From NCBI GenBank assembly GCA_963625685.1, contig CAVFTR010000022.1:1-16490 (forward strand): a DNA stretch of 16,490 nucleotides. Reading direction: 5' to 3'. The stretch comes from F23-B02 sp963625685. Its GTDB lineage: Bacteria; Bacillota; Clostridia; Oscillospirales; Oscillospiraceae. Position numbers and translations under genes: made by a program. The notes under the pieces are model-generated. The model was not told where the DNA came from. It worked only from the letters and a program-made list of their open reading frames with translations, and ran no database searches. Of the stretch, positions 1-6,609 are shown in pieces; position 1 is the stretch's first letter; each line of letters opens with the position of its first letter.

Positions 1-14
1 AAGTGTCCGACCCA

Positions 15-35
15 CCTCCCCTTACACAGGGGAGG
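15..35. repeat. Short A-type hairpin
   Basis: CCTCCCC and GGGGAGG flank the spacer TTACACA, forming the second hairpin of module A without its first hairpin. Bases 1-37 recur exactly as the reverse complement at 16258-16294, so the shared unit extends past the hairpin into the flank AAGTGTCCGACCCA. Confidence 0.8.
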
Positions 36-66
36 CAGCGCACCCGACAACTCTGACGCACCCACA

Positions 67-116
67 TTGGCTCCCCTGTGTAAGGGGAGCTGTCAGCGAA
101 GCTGACTGAGGGGTTG
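67..116 (+). repeat. Module A repeat (double hairpin), copy 1
   Basis: Two hairpins lie side by side: CTCCCC...GGGGAG with loop TGTGTAA, then GTCAGC-GAA-GCTGAC, ending in TGAGGGGTTG. Most other copies in the window lie in the opposite orientation. The last base abuts the T-run that opens the MITE-like element at 117. Confidence 0.8.
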
Positions 117-384
117 TTTTTTTGGCGGCGCATTAAAATTACATCTATACATATATTGCGCTGGCCCGGTGTCGAAGCTGCCGGCAAAACCGCAACACTG
201 CTGCCACTTTGCCTTCCCCTTGAGGGGAAGGTGCCGGCGCAGCCGGCGGATGAGGTGTCTGTAAATCGCGGCCCCAGCCGCAACAGCATTGTAGCCCGTT
301 CTGTATGTAACGGTTTCCGCCGCACCCTCCGGTCGGGCAGCCGCAATAAACGTATCCGCACGATCTTAATGCGCCGCCAAAAAA
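117..384. mobile_element. MITE-like element 1 (inverted-end, non-coding, about 268 bp)
   Basis: The left end (T-run, GGCGGCGCATTAA, then ATACATATATTGCG) and the right end (312-384, read on the other strand as GTTTTTTGGCGGCGCATTAA, then ATACGTTTATTGCGGC) are imperfect inverted repeats of about 50 bp. The middle carries a B module at 211-259. It encodes no transposase. Related ends recur throughout the window, which supports a dispersed non-autonomous element. I see no target-site duplication that I can delimit with confidence. Confidence 0.6.
211..259 (+). repeat. Module B repeat (double hairpin), copy 1
   Basis: The hairpin CCTTCCCCTTGAGGGGAAGG is followed by GCCGGC-GCA-GCCGGC-like pairing and the conserved tail GGATGAGGTGTC. 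The first stem differs in sequence from other B copies but is still paired. Confidence 0.8.
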
Positions 385-410
385 CGCCGCCAAAAAACGC
401 CGTTAAAAAA
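372..410. repeat. Triple 13-bp tandem repeat
   Basis: CGCCGCCAAAAAA occurs at 372-384 and 385-397, followed by the variant CGCCGTTAAAAAA at 398-410. The first unit is the outer end of MITE-like element 1. The A-run of the last unit, read on the minus strand, is the U-tract of the terminator at 405-435. Confidence 0.8.
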
Positions 411-435
411 GGCAGGAGGAAAGCTTCCTCCTGCC
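405..435 (-). terminator. Rho-independent terminator of the coiled-coil membrane protein gene
   Basis: On the minus strand, GGCAGGAGGAA pairs perfectly over 11 bp with TTCCTCCTGCC around a 3-base loop, followed directly by TTTTTT. It lies about 105 bp past the stop codon at 540. The stem is near symmetric, but only the minus strand has a strong U-tract. Confidence 0.85.
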
Positions 436-539
436 TTTGCGGCCTGTGGGGTCATCACGTGCTCACCCCGGACCGGAGAACGGTCTGAATACCGCCTCGC
501 CTGGTCCTTCGGCCGGAATTTTATTGTTCTGCCGGGCTT

Positions 540-2324
540 TTACTCCTTGACGGTCTCCTCGTCGGGAGCCGCCGCGGGCTCTGCCTCGATGACCTTCTCC
601 TCGGCTGCCTTCTGAGCTGCCGCAGCTGCCGCTGCCGCCGCCGCCGCCTCTGCTGCAGCATAGCCCGCCGCGTAAGCGGATGCGGTGTCGCCGCCGTAGA
701 TATCTTCGCTGTCCTCTGCCGCCGCGTAGGCCAGAGCAGCTTCCTTATCCTTTGCCGCCTTGCTCGCGATGAAGGCGAAGATAACGCCCAGGATCGCGGC
801 GCCCGCGAGGACGCAGATAGCGGTCATATGCAGCGAGCCCGTGTACTCCTGGAGAGGAGTGAAGTCGAGCTTCGAGGCCGTCTCGCCGACGTAGTCGCCC
901 GAGGCGTCGACGCGGATGGTGTAGACATAGTCGTGGAACTTGGTGACAAGTCCGGTCACGAGGACCGCGACCGCCATGATAGCGGAGATCAGAGCCAGGG
1001 TCTTGCCGGTGCGCTTGCTGCCGTTGACGGCGGCGACGATGCCGAAGATACCGGCGATGATGCCGAGGATGGCTGCGACCGCCAGCGCGACGTACATGCC
1101 GATGCGGACATAGACCTCGCTCTTGATGTCGGCCTCCTGATCCTGGAGGTACTTCTCTGCGAGCTCAACGAGAGTGCCGCACTTGTCGAGGTCGAGCATC
1201 TTGTAGCCGTTCTTCTCGACCACGTTGCCGTTCTCGTCCACCTTATACATATTGCTGATGACGTACTCGCCGAACTCCTCGTAGACCTCCTCGTTCAGGG
1301 CGGCCTTGCCGTTTTCCTTCACGATGAGATTCGAGGGAATCTCGAGGCCGAACTCGTCAGCCAGATACTCGGGCAGGGACTTTACGGTCTCCTCGCCGCC
1401 GTAGTAGCTGAAGCAGGGCTTCATGCCCTCAAACAGCGCCCTTGCGCCGTCGGCCAGAGCGAGCTCGCCCTGCTCGAAAACGCTCAGCTGTGCCTTGCCG
1501 TCTTCAAGCTGTACCTCTGCCGCGGCGAGCTTTGCCGCGCCGTCTGCGAGATCCTGACGGCCATTGGCGAGCTTGACCTCACCGGCTGCCAGCTCCTGCT
1601 CTGCTGCGGCAAGCTTTGCTTCGCCTTCCGCGATGGTCTTCTCGGCCTCGGCCAGCTGCGCAAGGCCGTCCTCATACTGCTTGAGCTGTGCCTTGCCGTC
1701 TGCAACCATCTGATTTATGTACGCGGGGAAGTCGGTCACGTCATCGGGGATCTCAAGTCCAAGACGGGAGCCGAGGGGACGCACGACGGAAACGAACCAC
1801 GCCTGAGCGGTGTCAAAGCCGGGGAGCTTTCCGATGGTGCCGTCACGCAGCTGGACGTACTGGTTAAGGTACGGCAGCAGCGGCTCGATCTTCGCGAGCT
1901 TTTCCTTGCCCTCGTTATAGGCCTTGGTATTCTCCTCGATCTGCTTCTTGCCGGCCTCGTATGCCGCCTTGCCCTCCTCGAGCTGCTTCTTGCCCGCATT
2001 GTAGGCCGCATAGCCGTCTGCCAGAGTCTTCTCACCGGCGGCGAGCGTCTGCTGGCCTGCCGCGTAATCGCTCTTGCCCTGGATGTACTGAGCAAGACCG
2101 TCGGTGTAGGTGCCTACGCCGGTGATATAGGTCTCCTCGTTTTCCTTGAGCTGGTCGATGCCGGCCTGCGCGGTCTTGAGATTTTCTCTCGCAAAGGCTG
2201 CGTCAGCGGTCTTATACTCCTGGATATTCAGAACGTCGCGGACGCCTGCGACACAGGCGAACAGTCCGAATATGCACGCGAGGATAAGGATGATGCTGAA
2301 GACCATAAGTAATACTCGTTTCAT
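540..2324 (-). CDS. Large membrane protein with glycine-marked heptad coiled-coil repeats
   Basis: Product of 594 residues. It opens with a membrane segment or uncleaved signal anchor (about residues 3-27). Two long repeat stretches follow (about 84-144 and 205-295) with a seven-residue period of the form [L/Y/I]xxGxxx, for example LADGYAA, YNAGKKQ, LEEGKAA. Three further membrane segments lie near 405-433, 442-462 and 500-520, and the tail (from about 528) is alanine- and glutamate-rich with an almost pure alanine run. The heptads resemble those of YhgE/Pip-type membrane proteins and of coiled-coil inserts in some export-related proteins, but no catalytic motif is visible, so I do not assign a function. 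The start is well supported: AGGGAGG stands 7 bases before the ATG at 2324. The gene appears monocistronic, with its own terminator at 405-435. A structural or envelope-spanning role is inference only. Confidence 0.8.
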   Translation of the reverse strand: MKRVLLMVFSIILILACIFGLFACVAGVRDVLNIQEYKTADAAFARENLKTAQAGIDQLKENEETYITGVGTYTDGLAQYIQGKSDYAAGQQTLAAGEKTLADGYAAYNAGKKQLEEGKAAYEAGKKQIEENTKAYNEGKEKLAKIEPLLPYLNQYVQLRDGTIGKLPGFDTAQAWFVSVVRPLGSRLGLEIPDDVTDFPAYINQMVADGKAQLKQYEDGLAQLAEAEKTIAEGEAKLAAAEQELAAGEVKLANGRQDLADGAAKLAAAEVQLEDGKAQLSVFEQGELALADGARALFEGMKPCFSYYGGEETVKSLPEYLADEFGLEIPSNLIVKENGKAALNEEVYEEFGEYVISNMYKVDENGNVVEKNGYKMLDLDKCGTLVELAEKYLQDQEADIKSEVYVRIGMYVALAVAAILGIIAGIFGIVAAVNGSKRTGKTLALISAIMAVAVLVTGLVTKFHDYVYTIRVDASGDYVGETASKLDFTPLQEYTGSLHMTAICVLAGAAILGVIFAFIASKAAKDKEAALAYAAAEDSEDIYGGDTASAYAAGYAAAEAAAAAAAAAAAQKAAEEKVIEAEPAAAPDEETVKE

Positions 2325-2409
2325 TGTTTTCCTCCCTAAGCTATATAAATATTACTTAATGACAATGTATAAGGCCATACAGAAACGTATGATTTGTTCG
2401 TTTTTTGAT

Positions 2410-2438
2410 AGTGTAACACACAATGACAAAATAGTAAA
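2410..2438 (-). promoter_or_regulatory. Candidate promoter of the coiled-coil membrane protein gene
   Basis: Read on the minus strand: -35 TTTACT (2433-2438), 17-bp spacer, -10 TACACT (2410-2415) preceded by TGT, an extended -10 arrangement. Each hexamer matches consensus at 4 of 6 positions. This would give a leader of roughly 80 nt. The AT-rich context makes chance matches likely. Confidence 0.4.
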
Positions 2439-2574
2439 GAAAAAATGACAAAAATTTTGAAAATTTTTTAATTCTTTTCTTAATATCGTGCCATATTGAG
2501 CCTAAAAATACGACTTGACCGGCAAAGAGCAAAGATCATGGTCAAATCGTTAGATATGTCACATTCTTCTGTTT

Positions 2575-2594
2575 ACATATTATACACAATATGT
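2575..2594. promoter_or_regulatory. 20-bp palindrome, possible operator
   Basis: ACATATT and AATATGT are perfect 7-bp inverted repeats separated by ATACAC. The site overlaps a DnaA-box match and lies about 140 bp upstream of the candidate promoter at 2410-2438. No regulator gene is adjacent, so the ligand is unknown. Confidence 0.35.
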
Positions 2595-2658
2595 ACGATT
2601 AATTGTGAACATTTTATGAACGAAAGAAAAATATTTTTAAGTATTTCCATTCCGAACG

Positions 2659-2693
2659 AAAAAGCCCCGGCGACGCTTCCGCATCGCCGGGGC
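2659..2693 (-). terminator. Rho-independent terminator of mscL
   Basis: On the minus strand GCCCCGGCGA pairs with TCGCCGGGGC over 10 bp around a 10-base loop and is followed by TTTTT. It lies about 24 bp past the mscL stop codon. Confidence 0.9.
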
Positions 2694-2716
2694 GCTGTAG
2701 CGCATGTACGGTTTTT

Positions 2717-3157
2717 TTACTTTCCGTCCCTCCTTCTGAGCTCCTCGAGGATCTCGGTGAGCAGCTCCTCGGTGGTGGGGGCGGGCTCTTCCTCCTCCTC
2801 GGCCTCGTCGGTCTTCTTCTCGGTCAGGGACCGTGCCTTGTTGAACAGCTTGAGGATGACGAACACGACCAGCGCCATGAGGATGAAGTCGATGACGACC
2901 GCGACGAAGCTGCCGAAGCCGATGGTGATGGCCTCCTGCACGACCGCGCCGTCCTCGACGATCTCGGGGCGCACGAGCAGGTTCAGGGCGCTCATGTCGC
3001 GCGTGCCGAACAGCCAGCTGATAAACGGCATGAACAGGTCGTTTACGAGGCTCGTGGTGATCTTGCCGAAGGCCGTCGCGACGATGACGCCGACCGCCAT
3101 GTCGAGCACGTTGCCGCGCATGATGAATTCTTTGAACTCGCTGAAGAACTTTTTCAT
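2717..3157 (-). CDS. mscL: Large-conductance mechanosensitive channel MscL
   Basis: A 146-residue protein, normal for MscL. The N-terminus reads MKKFFSEFKEFIMRGN, followed by the conserved first helix VLDMAVGVIVATAFGKITTSLVND, split here as VLDMAVGVIVATAFGKI and TTSLVND. A periplasmic loop of about 25-30 residues and the second helix (about 76-104) follow, then an acidic linker and a C-terminal helix (LLTEILEELRRR) that fits the cytoplasmic bundle. MscL forms a pentameric membrane pore that opens under tension and releases solutes during hypo-osmotic shock. An upstream in-frame ATG at 3202 would add 15 basic residues encoded by repeat-element sequence. The start at 3157 is preferred because it matches the family N-terminus and has AAGGGAG upstream. 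A MITE-like element ends just before the gene, and a terminator follows it. Confidence 0.95.
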   Translation of the reverse strand: MKKFFSEFKEFIMRGNVLDMAVGVIVATAFGKITTSLVNDLFMPFISWLFGTRDMSALNLLVRPEIVEDGAVVQEAITIGFGSFVAVVIDFILMALVVFVILKLFNKARSLTEKKTDEAEEEEEPAPTTEELLTEILEELRRRDGK

Positions 3158-3181
3158 ATCTTTTCTACTCCCTTTTTTAAA

Positions 3182-3494
3182 GGCGCTTTTTTGAAAGCGC
3201 ATTAATACAATACTTATACATATATTGCGTCAGCCCGAATCGAAGCCGCCGGCAAAACCGCAGCACTGCCGCGCCACGCAGGTGCGGCCTGCACCTTGCC
3301 TTCCCCTTGAGGGGAAGGTGTCGCGCTTGCGCGGCGGATGAGGTGTCATCAGATCGCGGCATAAGCCGCCTACATTATTTGTGGAGGGAACTTATCTTGC
3401 CCGTTCCGTTAGCCGCGGTTTCCGCCGCACCCTCCGGTCGGGCACCGGCAAAAACCGTATCGGCACAATGTATGTGCGCCGCTGAAAAAGCGCC
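3182..3494. mobile_element. MITE-like element 2 (about 313 bp)
   Basis: The left end starts GGCGCTTTTTTGAAAGCGCA and continues to ACTTATACATATATTGCGTC. The right end read on the minus strand is GGCGCTTTTTCAGCGGCGCA, continuing to CCGATACGG, so the ends are imperfect inverted repeats. Near the right end it carries GGAGGGAACTTATCTTGCCC (3382-3401) and CGCACCCTCCGGTCGGGC, the reverse complement of sequence at 16380-16430. CTTATA at 3213-3218 reads TATAAG towards mscL. No coding capacity. Confidence 0.6.
3298..3347 (+). repeat. Module B repeat, copy 2
   Basis: CCTTCCCCTTGAGGGGAAGG, then CGCGC-TT-GCGCG, then GGCGGATGAGGTGTC. The variable stem is CGCGC/GCGCG here, against GCCGGC in copy 1. Confidence 0.8.
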
Positions 3495-3516
3495 GCCAAA
3501 AAACGCCGCCGAAAAC

Positions 3517-4821
3517 TTACTTCTTAGGCACAAGCAGCTCGGTTCCGCCCATGTAGGGGCGCAGCACCTCGGGAATGGTGACGCTGCCGTCGGCCTGAAG
3601 GTGGTTCTCAAGGAAGGCGATGAGCATGCGCGGCGGTGCGACGACGGTGTTGTTGAGCGTGTGCGGCAGGTACATTTTGCCGTCCTCGCCCTTGACGCGG
3701 ATCTTGAGCCTTCTCGCCTGGGCGTCGCCGAGATTTGAGCAGGAGCAGACCTCGAAGTACTTCCTCTGGCGCGGCGACCAGGCCTCGATATCGCAGGACT
3801 TGACCTTGAGGTCTGCAAGATCGCCCGAGCAGCACTCGAGCTGGCGCACGGGTATCTCCATGCTGCGGAACAGCTCCACGCTGTAGCGCCACATCTTCTC
3901 GTACCAGTCCATGCTCTCCCCGGGGCGGCAGACGACGATCATCTCCTGCTTTTCAAACTGATGTATGCGGTACACGCCGCGCTCCTCGATGCCGTGCGCG
4001 CCCTTTTCCTTGCGGAAGCAGGGGCTGTAGCTCGTCAGGGTCTGCGGCAGGCTCGCCTCGGGCAGTATCTGGTCGATGAACTTGCCTATCATCGAGTGCT
4101 CGCTGGTGCCGATGAGGTAGAGGTCCTCGCCCTCTATCTTGTACATCATCGCGTCCATGTCCGTCTGGCTCATGACGCCCTCGACGACGTTGCCGTGTAT
4201 CATGAACGGCGGGATGCAGTAGGTAAAGCCCTTGTTTATCATGAAATCGCGGCCGTAGGCGGTCACCGCCGAGTGCAGGCGCGCGATATCGCCCATGAGG
4301 TAGTAAAAGCCGCTGCCGGATACGCGCGCGGCCGAGTCCATGTCGACGCCGTTGAAGCTCTCCATGATCTCGGTGTGGTAGGGGATATCGTAGTCGGGCA
4401 CCAGCGGCTCGCCGAAGCGCTCGACCTCGACGTTTGCCGAGTCGTCGGGCCCGATGGGCACGCTCTCGTCTATGATGTTCGGTATCGTCAGCATGATCTG
4501 CCTGATCCTCACCGCCAGCTCGTCGTGCTCTCTCTCGAGCTCCGCCAGGCGCTCGGCGTTTGCCTTGACCTGCGCCTTGGCCTCCTCGGCCTCCTCGAGC
4601 TTCGAGGGGTCCTTTTTCGCCTGACCCATGAGCTGTCCGACCTTTTTCGACAAGGCGTTCCGGCTCGCGCGAAGCTCGTTTGCCTCGGTCATCGCGGCGC
4701 GGTAGCGCCTGTCGAGCTCGATGACCTCGTCGACCAGCGGCAGCTTCGCGTCCTGAAACTTCTTTTTGATGTTCTCCCTGACGATCTCCGGGTTCTCGCG
4801 GACAAATTTTATATCCAGCAT
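3517..4821 (-). CDS. serS: Seryl-tRNA synthetase
   Basis: A 434-residue class II synthetase that charges tRNA-Ser with serine in the cytoplasm and also supplies Ser-tRNA for selenocysteine in organisms that use it. The N-terminal tRNA-binding arm is a long antiparallel coiled coil (about 28-110). The catalytic domain shows the serine/adenylate segment LIGTSEHS (about 237-244), motif 2 as FRKEKGAHGIEERGVYR followed by IHQFEKQE (about 269-293), and motif 3 as NTVVAPPRMLIAFLEN (about 391-406). The TSEHS and KEKGAHGIEERG forms differ from the commoner TAE and REAGSAGRDTRG forms I recall from textbook SerRS, suggesting a distinct bacterial subgroup. AAAGGAG stands before the ATG at 4821. Only 14 bases separate it from the parB stop, so it is very probably the last gene of a parA-parB-serS operon. 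Confidence 0.97.
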   Translation of the reverse strand: MLDIKFVRENPEIVRENIKKKFQDAKLPLVDEVIELDRRYRAAMTEANELRASRNALSKKVGQLMGQAKKDPSKLEEAEEAKAQVKANAERLAELEREHDELAVRIRQIMLTIPNIIDESVPIGPDDSANVEVERFGEPLVPDYDIPYHTEIMESFNGVDMDSAARVSGSGFYYLMGDIARLHSAVTAYGRDFMINKGFTYCIPPFMIHGNVVEGVMSQTDMDAMMYKIEGEDLYLIGTSEHSMIGKFIDQILPEASLPQTLTSYSPCFRKEKGAHGIEERGVYRIHQFEKQEMIVVCRPGESMDWYEKMWRYSVELFRSMEIPVRQLECCSGDLADLKVKSCDIEAWSPRQRKYFEVCSCSNLGDAQARRLKIRVKGEDGKMYLPHTLNNTVVAPPRMLIAFLENHLQADGSVTIPEVLRPYMGGTELLVPKK

Positions 4822-4835
4822 CGTATTTTTCTCCT

Positions 4836-5738
4836 TTAATTTAATATTTCTTCCCAGCTGCGGCCCATGCGCGCGAGATTTGCTATCAGCGCCTCGCGGT
4901 CGTCGCTGTCATAAAATTCCAATATTATCCTGCCGCCCCGGCGCTTCTGCTCGAGCGCGACCTTTCGTGAGAGCGTGCGGCTGAGGTAATCCTCGGTATC
5001 GGCTATGTAATCGACCATAAGCTCGTTCGTTTTTTCATCTATGACCGGCTCCTCGGCGAGCTTTTTGAGCGTTTTTGTGACGAGCTGCTCGGTCCTGCGC
5101 ACGGAAAGCGCGCCGTCGACGACAGCCCGCGCCGCCTTTAGCTGCTCTGCCGGATCGCTCAGCGGCAGCAGCGCGCGCGCGTGACCGGCCGAGAGCGTCC
5201 CGTCCTCGACCAGCGGCAGGACGTCCTTACTCAGACTCAGCAGGCGCATCGCGTTCGTTATCGCCGGGCGCGAGCGTCCCACGCTTCTGGCCGCCTCCTC
5301 CTGCGTCAGTCCGTATTCCTCTATGAGGCTCTTGTAGCCGAGCGCCTCCTCGATGGGGTTCAGGTCCTCGCGCTGCAAATTTTCGACCAGCGCGAGCTCG
5401 GCGACGCGCCTGTCGTCGGCCTCGATGACGCGCACCGGCACCTCGACGAGCCCCGCCATGCGGCAGGCGCGCCAGCGGCGTTCGCCCGCGATTATCTGAT
5501 AAAAGCCGCCCTCGCGCCGCCGCACGGTGATCGGCTGTATCAGGCCGTACTGCGCGATGGAGTCAGCCAGCTCCTGCAGAGCCTCGTCGTCGAAGCGGTT
5601 TCGCGGCTGCTCGGCGCGGGGCTCGACCTTGGCGATGGGCGCGTAAATGAGCTCGCTCTCGCTCTCATTGTCGAGGATATCGTCGCCGAAAAGCTCGCTC
5701 AGGCCGCGTCCGAGGCCTTTTTTCGTTTCCTTGGCCAT
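4836..5738 (-). CDS. parB: Chromosome partitioning protein ParB (Spo0J family)
   Basis: A 300-residue ParB, typical for a chromosomal copy. The N-terminal KKGLGRGLSELFGDD (6-20) is the usual ParA-contacting segment. The ParB/CTPase core includes PRNRFDDEALQELADSI (45-61), GERRWRA (85-91) and ENLQREDLNPIEEA (120-133). The helix-turn-helix TQEEAARSVGRSRPAITNAM (145-164) recognises parS, and a C-terminal dimerisation region follows. ParB loads at parS, slides as a CTP-dependent clamp and recruits SMC while stimulating ParA. AAGGAG lies within the end of parA, and only 2 bases separate parA's stop from this ATG, so the two are almost certainly co-translated. Three candidate parS sites lie at 6560-6625. 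With gpr nearby this resembles the sporulation-associated Soj/Spo0J pair (inference). Confidence 0.97.
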   Translation of the reverse strand: MAKETKKGLGRGLSELFGDDILDNESESELIYAPIAKVEPRAEQPRNRFDDEALQELADSIAQYGLIQPITVRRREGGFYQIIAGERRWRACRMAGLVEVPVRVIEADDRRVAELALVENLQREDLNPIEEALGYKSLIEEYGLTQEEAARSVGRSRPAITNAMRLLSLSKDVLPLVEDGTLSAGHARALLPLSDPAEQLKAARAVVDGALSVRRTEQLVTKTLKKLAEEPVIDEKTNELMVDYIADTEDYLSRTLSRKVALEQKRRGGRIILEFYDSDDREALIANLARMGRSWEEILN

Positions 5739-5740
5739 AT

Positions 5741-6511
5741 TTAGCTCCTTTTCCTGTACTTTTCGCGCAGCAGAAACTCGTCGGCGAGCTTCATATATGC
5801 GCGGCTGCCCTTGCCGATACGGTCGTAGGCCACGCCCGGCTTGCCGTGGCTCGGCGCCTCGGACAGGCGCACCGAGCGCGGTATCACGGTCTCGTAGACC
5901 TTCGCGCCGAAGTATTCCTTCAGCTCAAAGGCGACCTGCTGCGTCAGATTCGTCCTCGCGTCGTACATGGTCATCACGATGCCCTGGATGCGCAGCGCGG
6001 GATTGAGGCGCTTGTTGCACATGCGGATGGTCGTCATCAGATCCGCGATGCCCTCGAGCGCGTAGTACTCGCACTGCATCGGGATGATGACGTTATCCGC
6101 CGCGACGAGCGCGTTTAGCGTCAGCAGCTCCAGCGACGGGGGACAGTCGATGAATATGTAGTCGTAGTCGTTGTAGACGAGCTGCAGCGCCGTTTTGAGC
6201 ACGAACTCGCGCTTTTCCCTGCGCACGAGCTCGACCGAGGCGCCCGACAGCTCCTTATTCGACGGGATCACGTCTCCGTAGGGCGTATGGCGGATGCAGT
6301 CGACGGTGTCGGCGTTTTTCATCAGCAGCTCGTATGCGCCCGGGGTCGAGTTCTTGTCGACGCCCATGCCGGAGCTCGAGTTGCCCTGCGGGTCGCAGTC
6401 GACGAGCAGCACGCGCTTGCCCTTCATTTTCAGCGCGCAGGCAAGATTCACGCAGGTCGTGGTCTTGCCGACGCCGCCCTTCTGGTTGGCTATCGCAATG
6501 ATTCTTGACAT
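5741..6511 (-). CDS. parA: Chromosome partitioning ATPase ParA (Soj family)
   Basis: A 256-residue deviant-Walker ATPase. The P-loop KGGVGKTT is at 11-18, the A' motif LLVDCDPQGN at 35-44 and Walker B IFIDCPPSL at 119-127. ParA binds DNA non-specifically as an ATP dimer, and ParB stimulates its hydrolysis to move the origin region. The open frame extends upstream to 6601, but MSRIIAIANQKGGVGKTT at 6511 matches the family N-terminus and has AGAGGTGAG in front of it; the longer form would be translated through the promoter and a parS site. A strong promoter is at 6531-6559. The leader is short (about 13 nt), and parB follows after 2 bases. Confidence 0.97.
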   Translation of the reverse strand: MSRIIAIANQKGGVGKTTTCVNLACALKMKGKRVLLVDCDPQGNSSSGMGVDKNSTPGAYELLMKNADTVDCIRHTPYGDVIPSNKELSGASVELVRREKREFVLKTALQLVYNDYDYIFIDCPPSLELLTLNALVAADNVIIPMQCEYYALEGIADLMTTIRMCNKRLNPALRIQGIVMTMYDARTNLTQQVAFELKEYFGAKVYETVIPRSVRLSEAPSHGKPGVAYDRIGKGSRAYMKLADEFLLREKYRKRS

Positions 6512-6530
6512 AGTCTCACCTCTTTTGGCT

Positions 6531-6559
6531 ATTATAGCAAGTCTCGCCGCGCTTTTCAA
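6531..6559 (-). promoter_or_regulatory. parAB(serS) promoter
   Basis: Minus strand: -35 TTGAAA (6554-6559), 17-bp spacer, -10 TATAAT (6531-6536) preceded by TGC, giving an extended -10. This is the best sigma-A-type promoter in the window. The first parS site starts at 6560, directly against the -35 hexamer, so ParB bound there could influence transcription (inference). Confidence 0.85.
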
Positions 6560-6575
6560 TGTTTCACGTGGAACA
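6560..6575. promoter_or_regulatory. parS site 1
   Basis: TGTTTCACGTGGAACA; its reverse complement TGTTCCACGTGAAACA fits the Bacillota parS consensus TGTTNCACGTGAAACA at every position. It abuts the -35 element of the parA promoter. Confidence 0.92.
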
Positions 6576-6593
6576 TTTGAAAAATTTTTCGCT

Positions 6594-6609
6594 TGTTTCA
6601 CGTGAAACG
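6594..6609. promoter_or_regulatory. parS site 2
   Basis: TGTTTCACGTGAAACG matches the parS consensus except for the last base. It is joined directly to site 3, and the two together form a perfect 32-bp palindrome (6594-6625). Confidence 0.92.

Larger units (their letters stand above)
1..539. repeat. Intergenic repeat block left of the coiled-coil membrane protein gene
   Basis: No gene is supported here; short open frames in it are made of repeat sequence. In order it holds a short A-type hairpin (15-35), a full A module (67-116), a MITE-like element (117-384) enclosing a B module (211-259), a triple 13-bp tandem repeat (372-410) and the terminator of the gene to the right (405-435). The stretch 436-539 lies between that terminator and the stop codon, and I see nothing further in it. 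The left edge is cut by the window. Confidence 0.8.
2325..2716. other. AT-rich island between mscL and the membrane protein gene
   Basis: From about 2330 to 2660 the sequence is strongly AT-rich, unlike the GC-rich genes around it. It contains the candidate promoter for the leftward gene (2410-2438), a 20-bp palindrome (2575-2594) and one perfect DnaA-box match, TTATACACA (2580-2588). No gene is visible. The right edge holds the mscL terminator (2659-2693). Confidence 0.7.
3158..3516. repeat. Intergenic repeat block between mscL and serS
   Basis: Almost the whole gap is one MITE-like element (3182-3494) enclosing a B module (3298-3347). I see no independent gene and no canonical terminator for serS; the hairpins of the repeat are the only strong structures downstream of it. 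Confidence 0.8.

Noticed and set aside
67..116. Module A as a simple Rho-independent terminator
   Set aside because: Only this copy and the A-like end near 16311 have a nearby T-run, and that belongs to the adjoining MITE-like end; other copies have no U-tract after the stem.
828..2312. Plus-strand open frame (494 codons) opposite the coiled-coil membrane protein
   Set aside because: The minus-strand gene has a good ribosome binding site, membrane segments and a terminator; the plus frame has none of these and reflects the heptad repeat read backwards.
2575..2594. Replication origin in the AT-rich island
   Set aside because: Only one clear DnaA box and no dnaA, dnaN or rpmH nearby; kept only as a low-interest observation.
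2496..3194. Plus-strand open frame over the AT-rich island and mscL
   Set aside because: It overlaps mscL entirely on the opposite strand and is low-complexity and serine-rich, with no family resemblance.
6512..6601. Longer parA start at 6601
   Set aside because: It would read through the promoter and a parS site and add 30 residues not seen in the family; the start at 6511 has a ribosome binding site and the conserved N-terminus.
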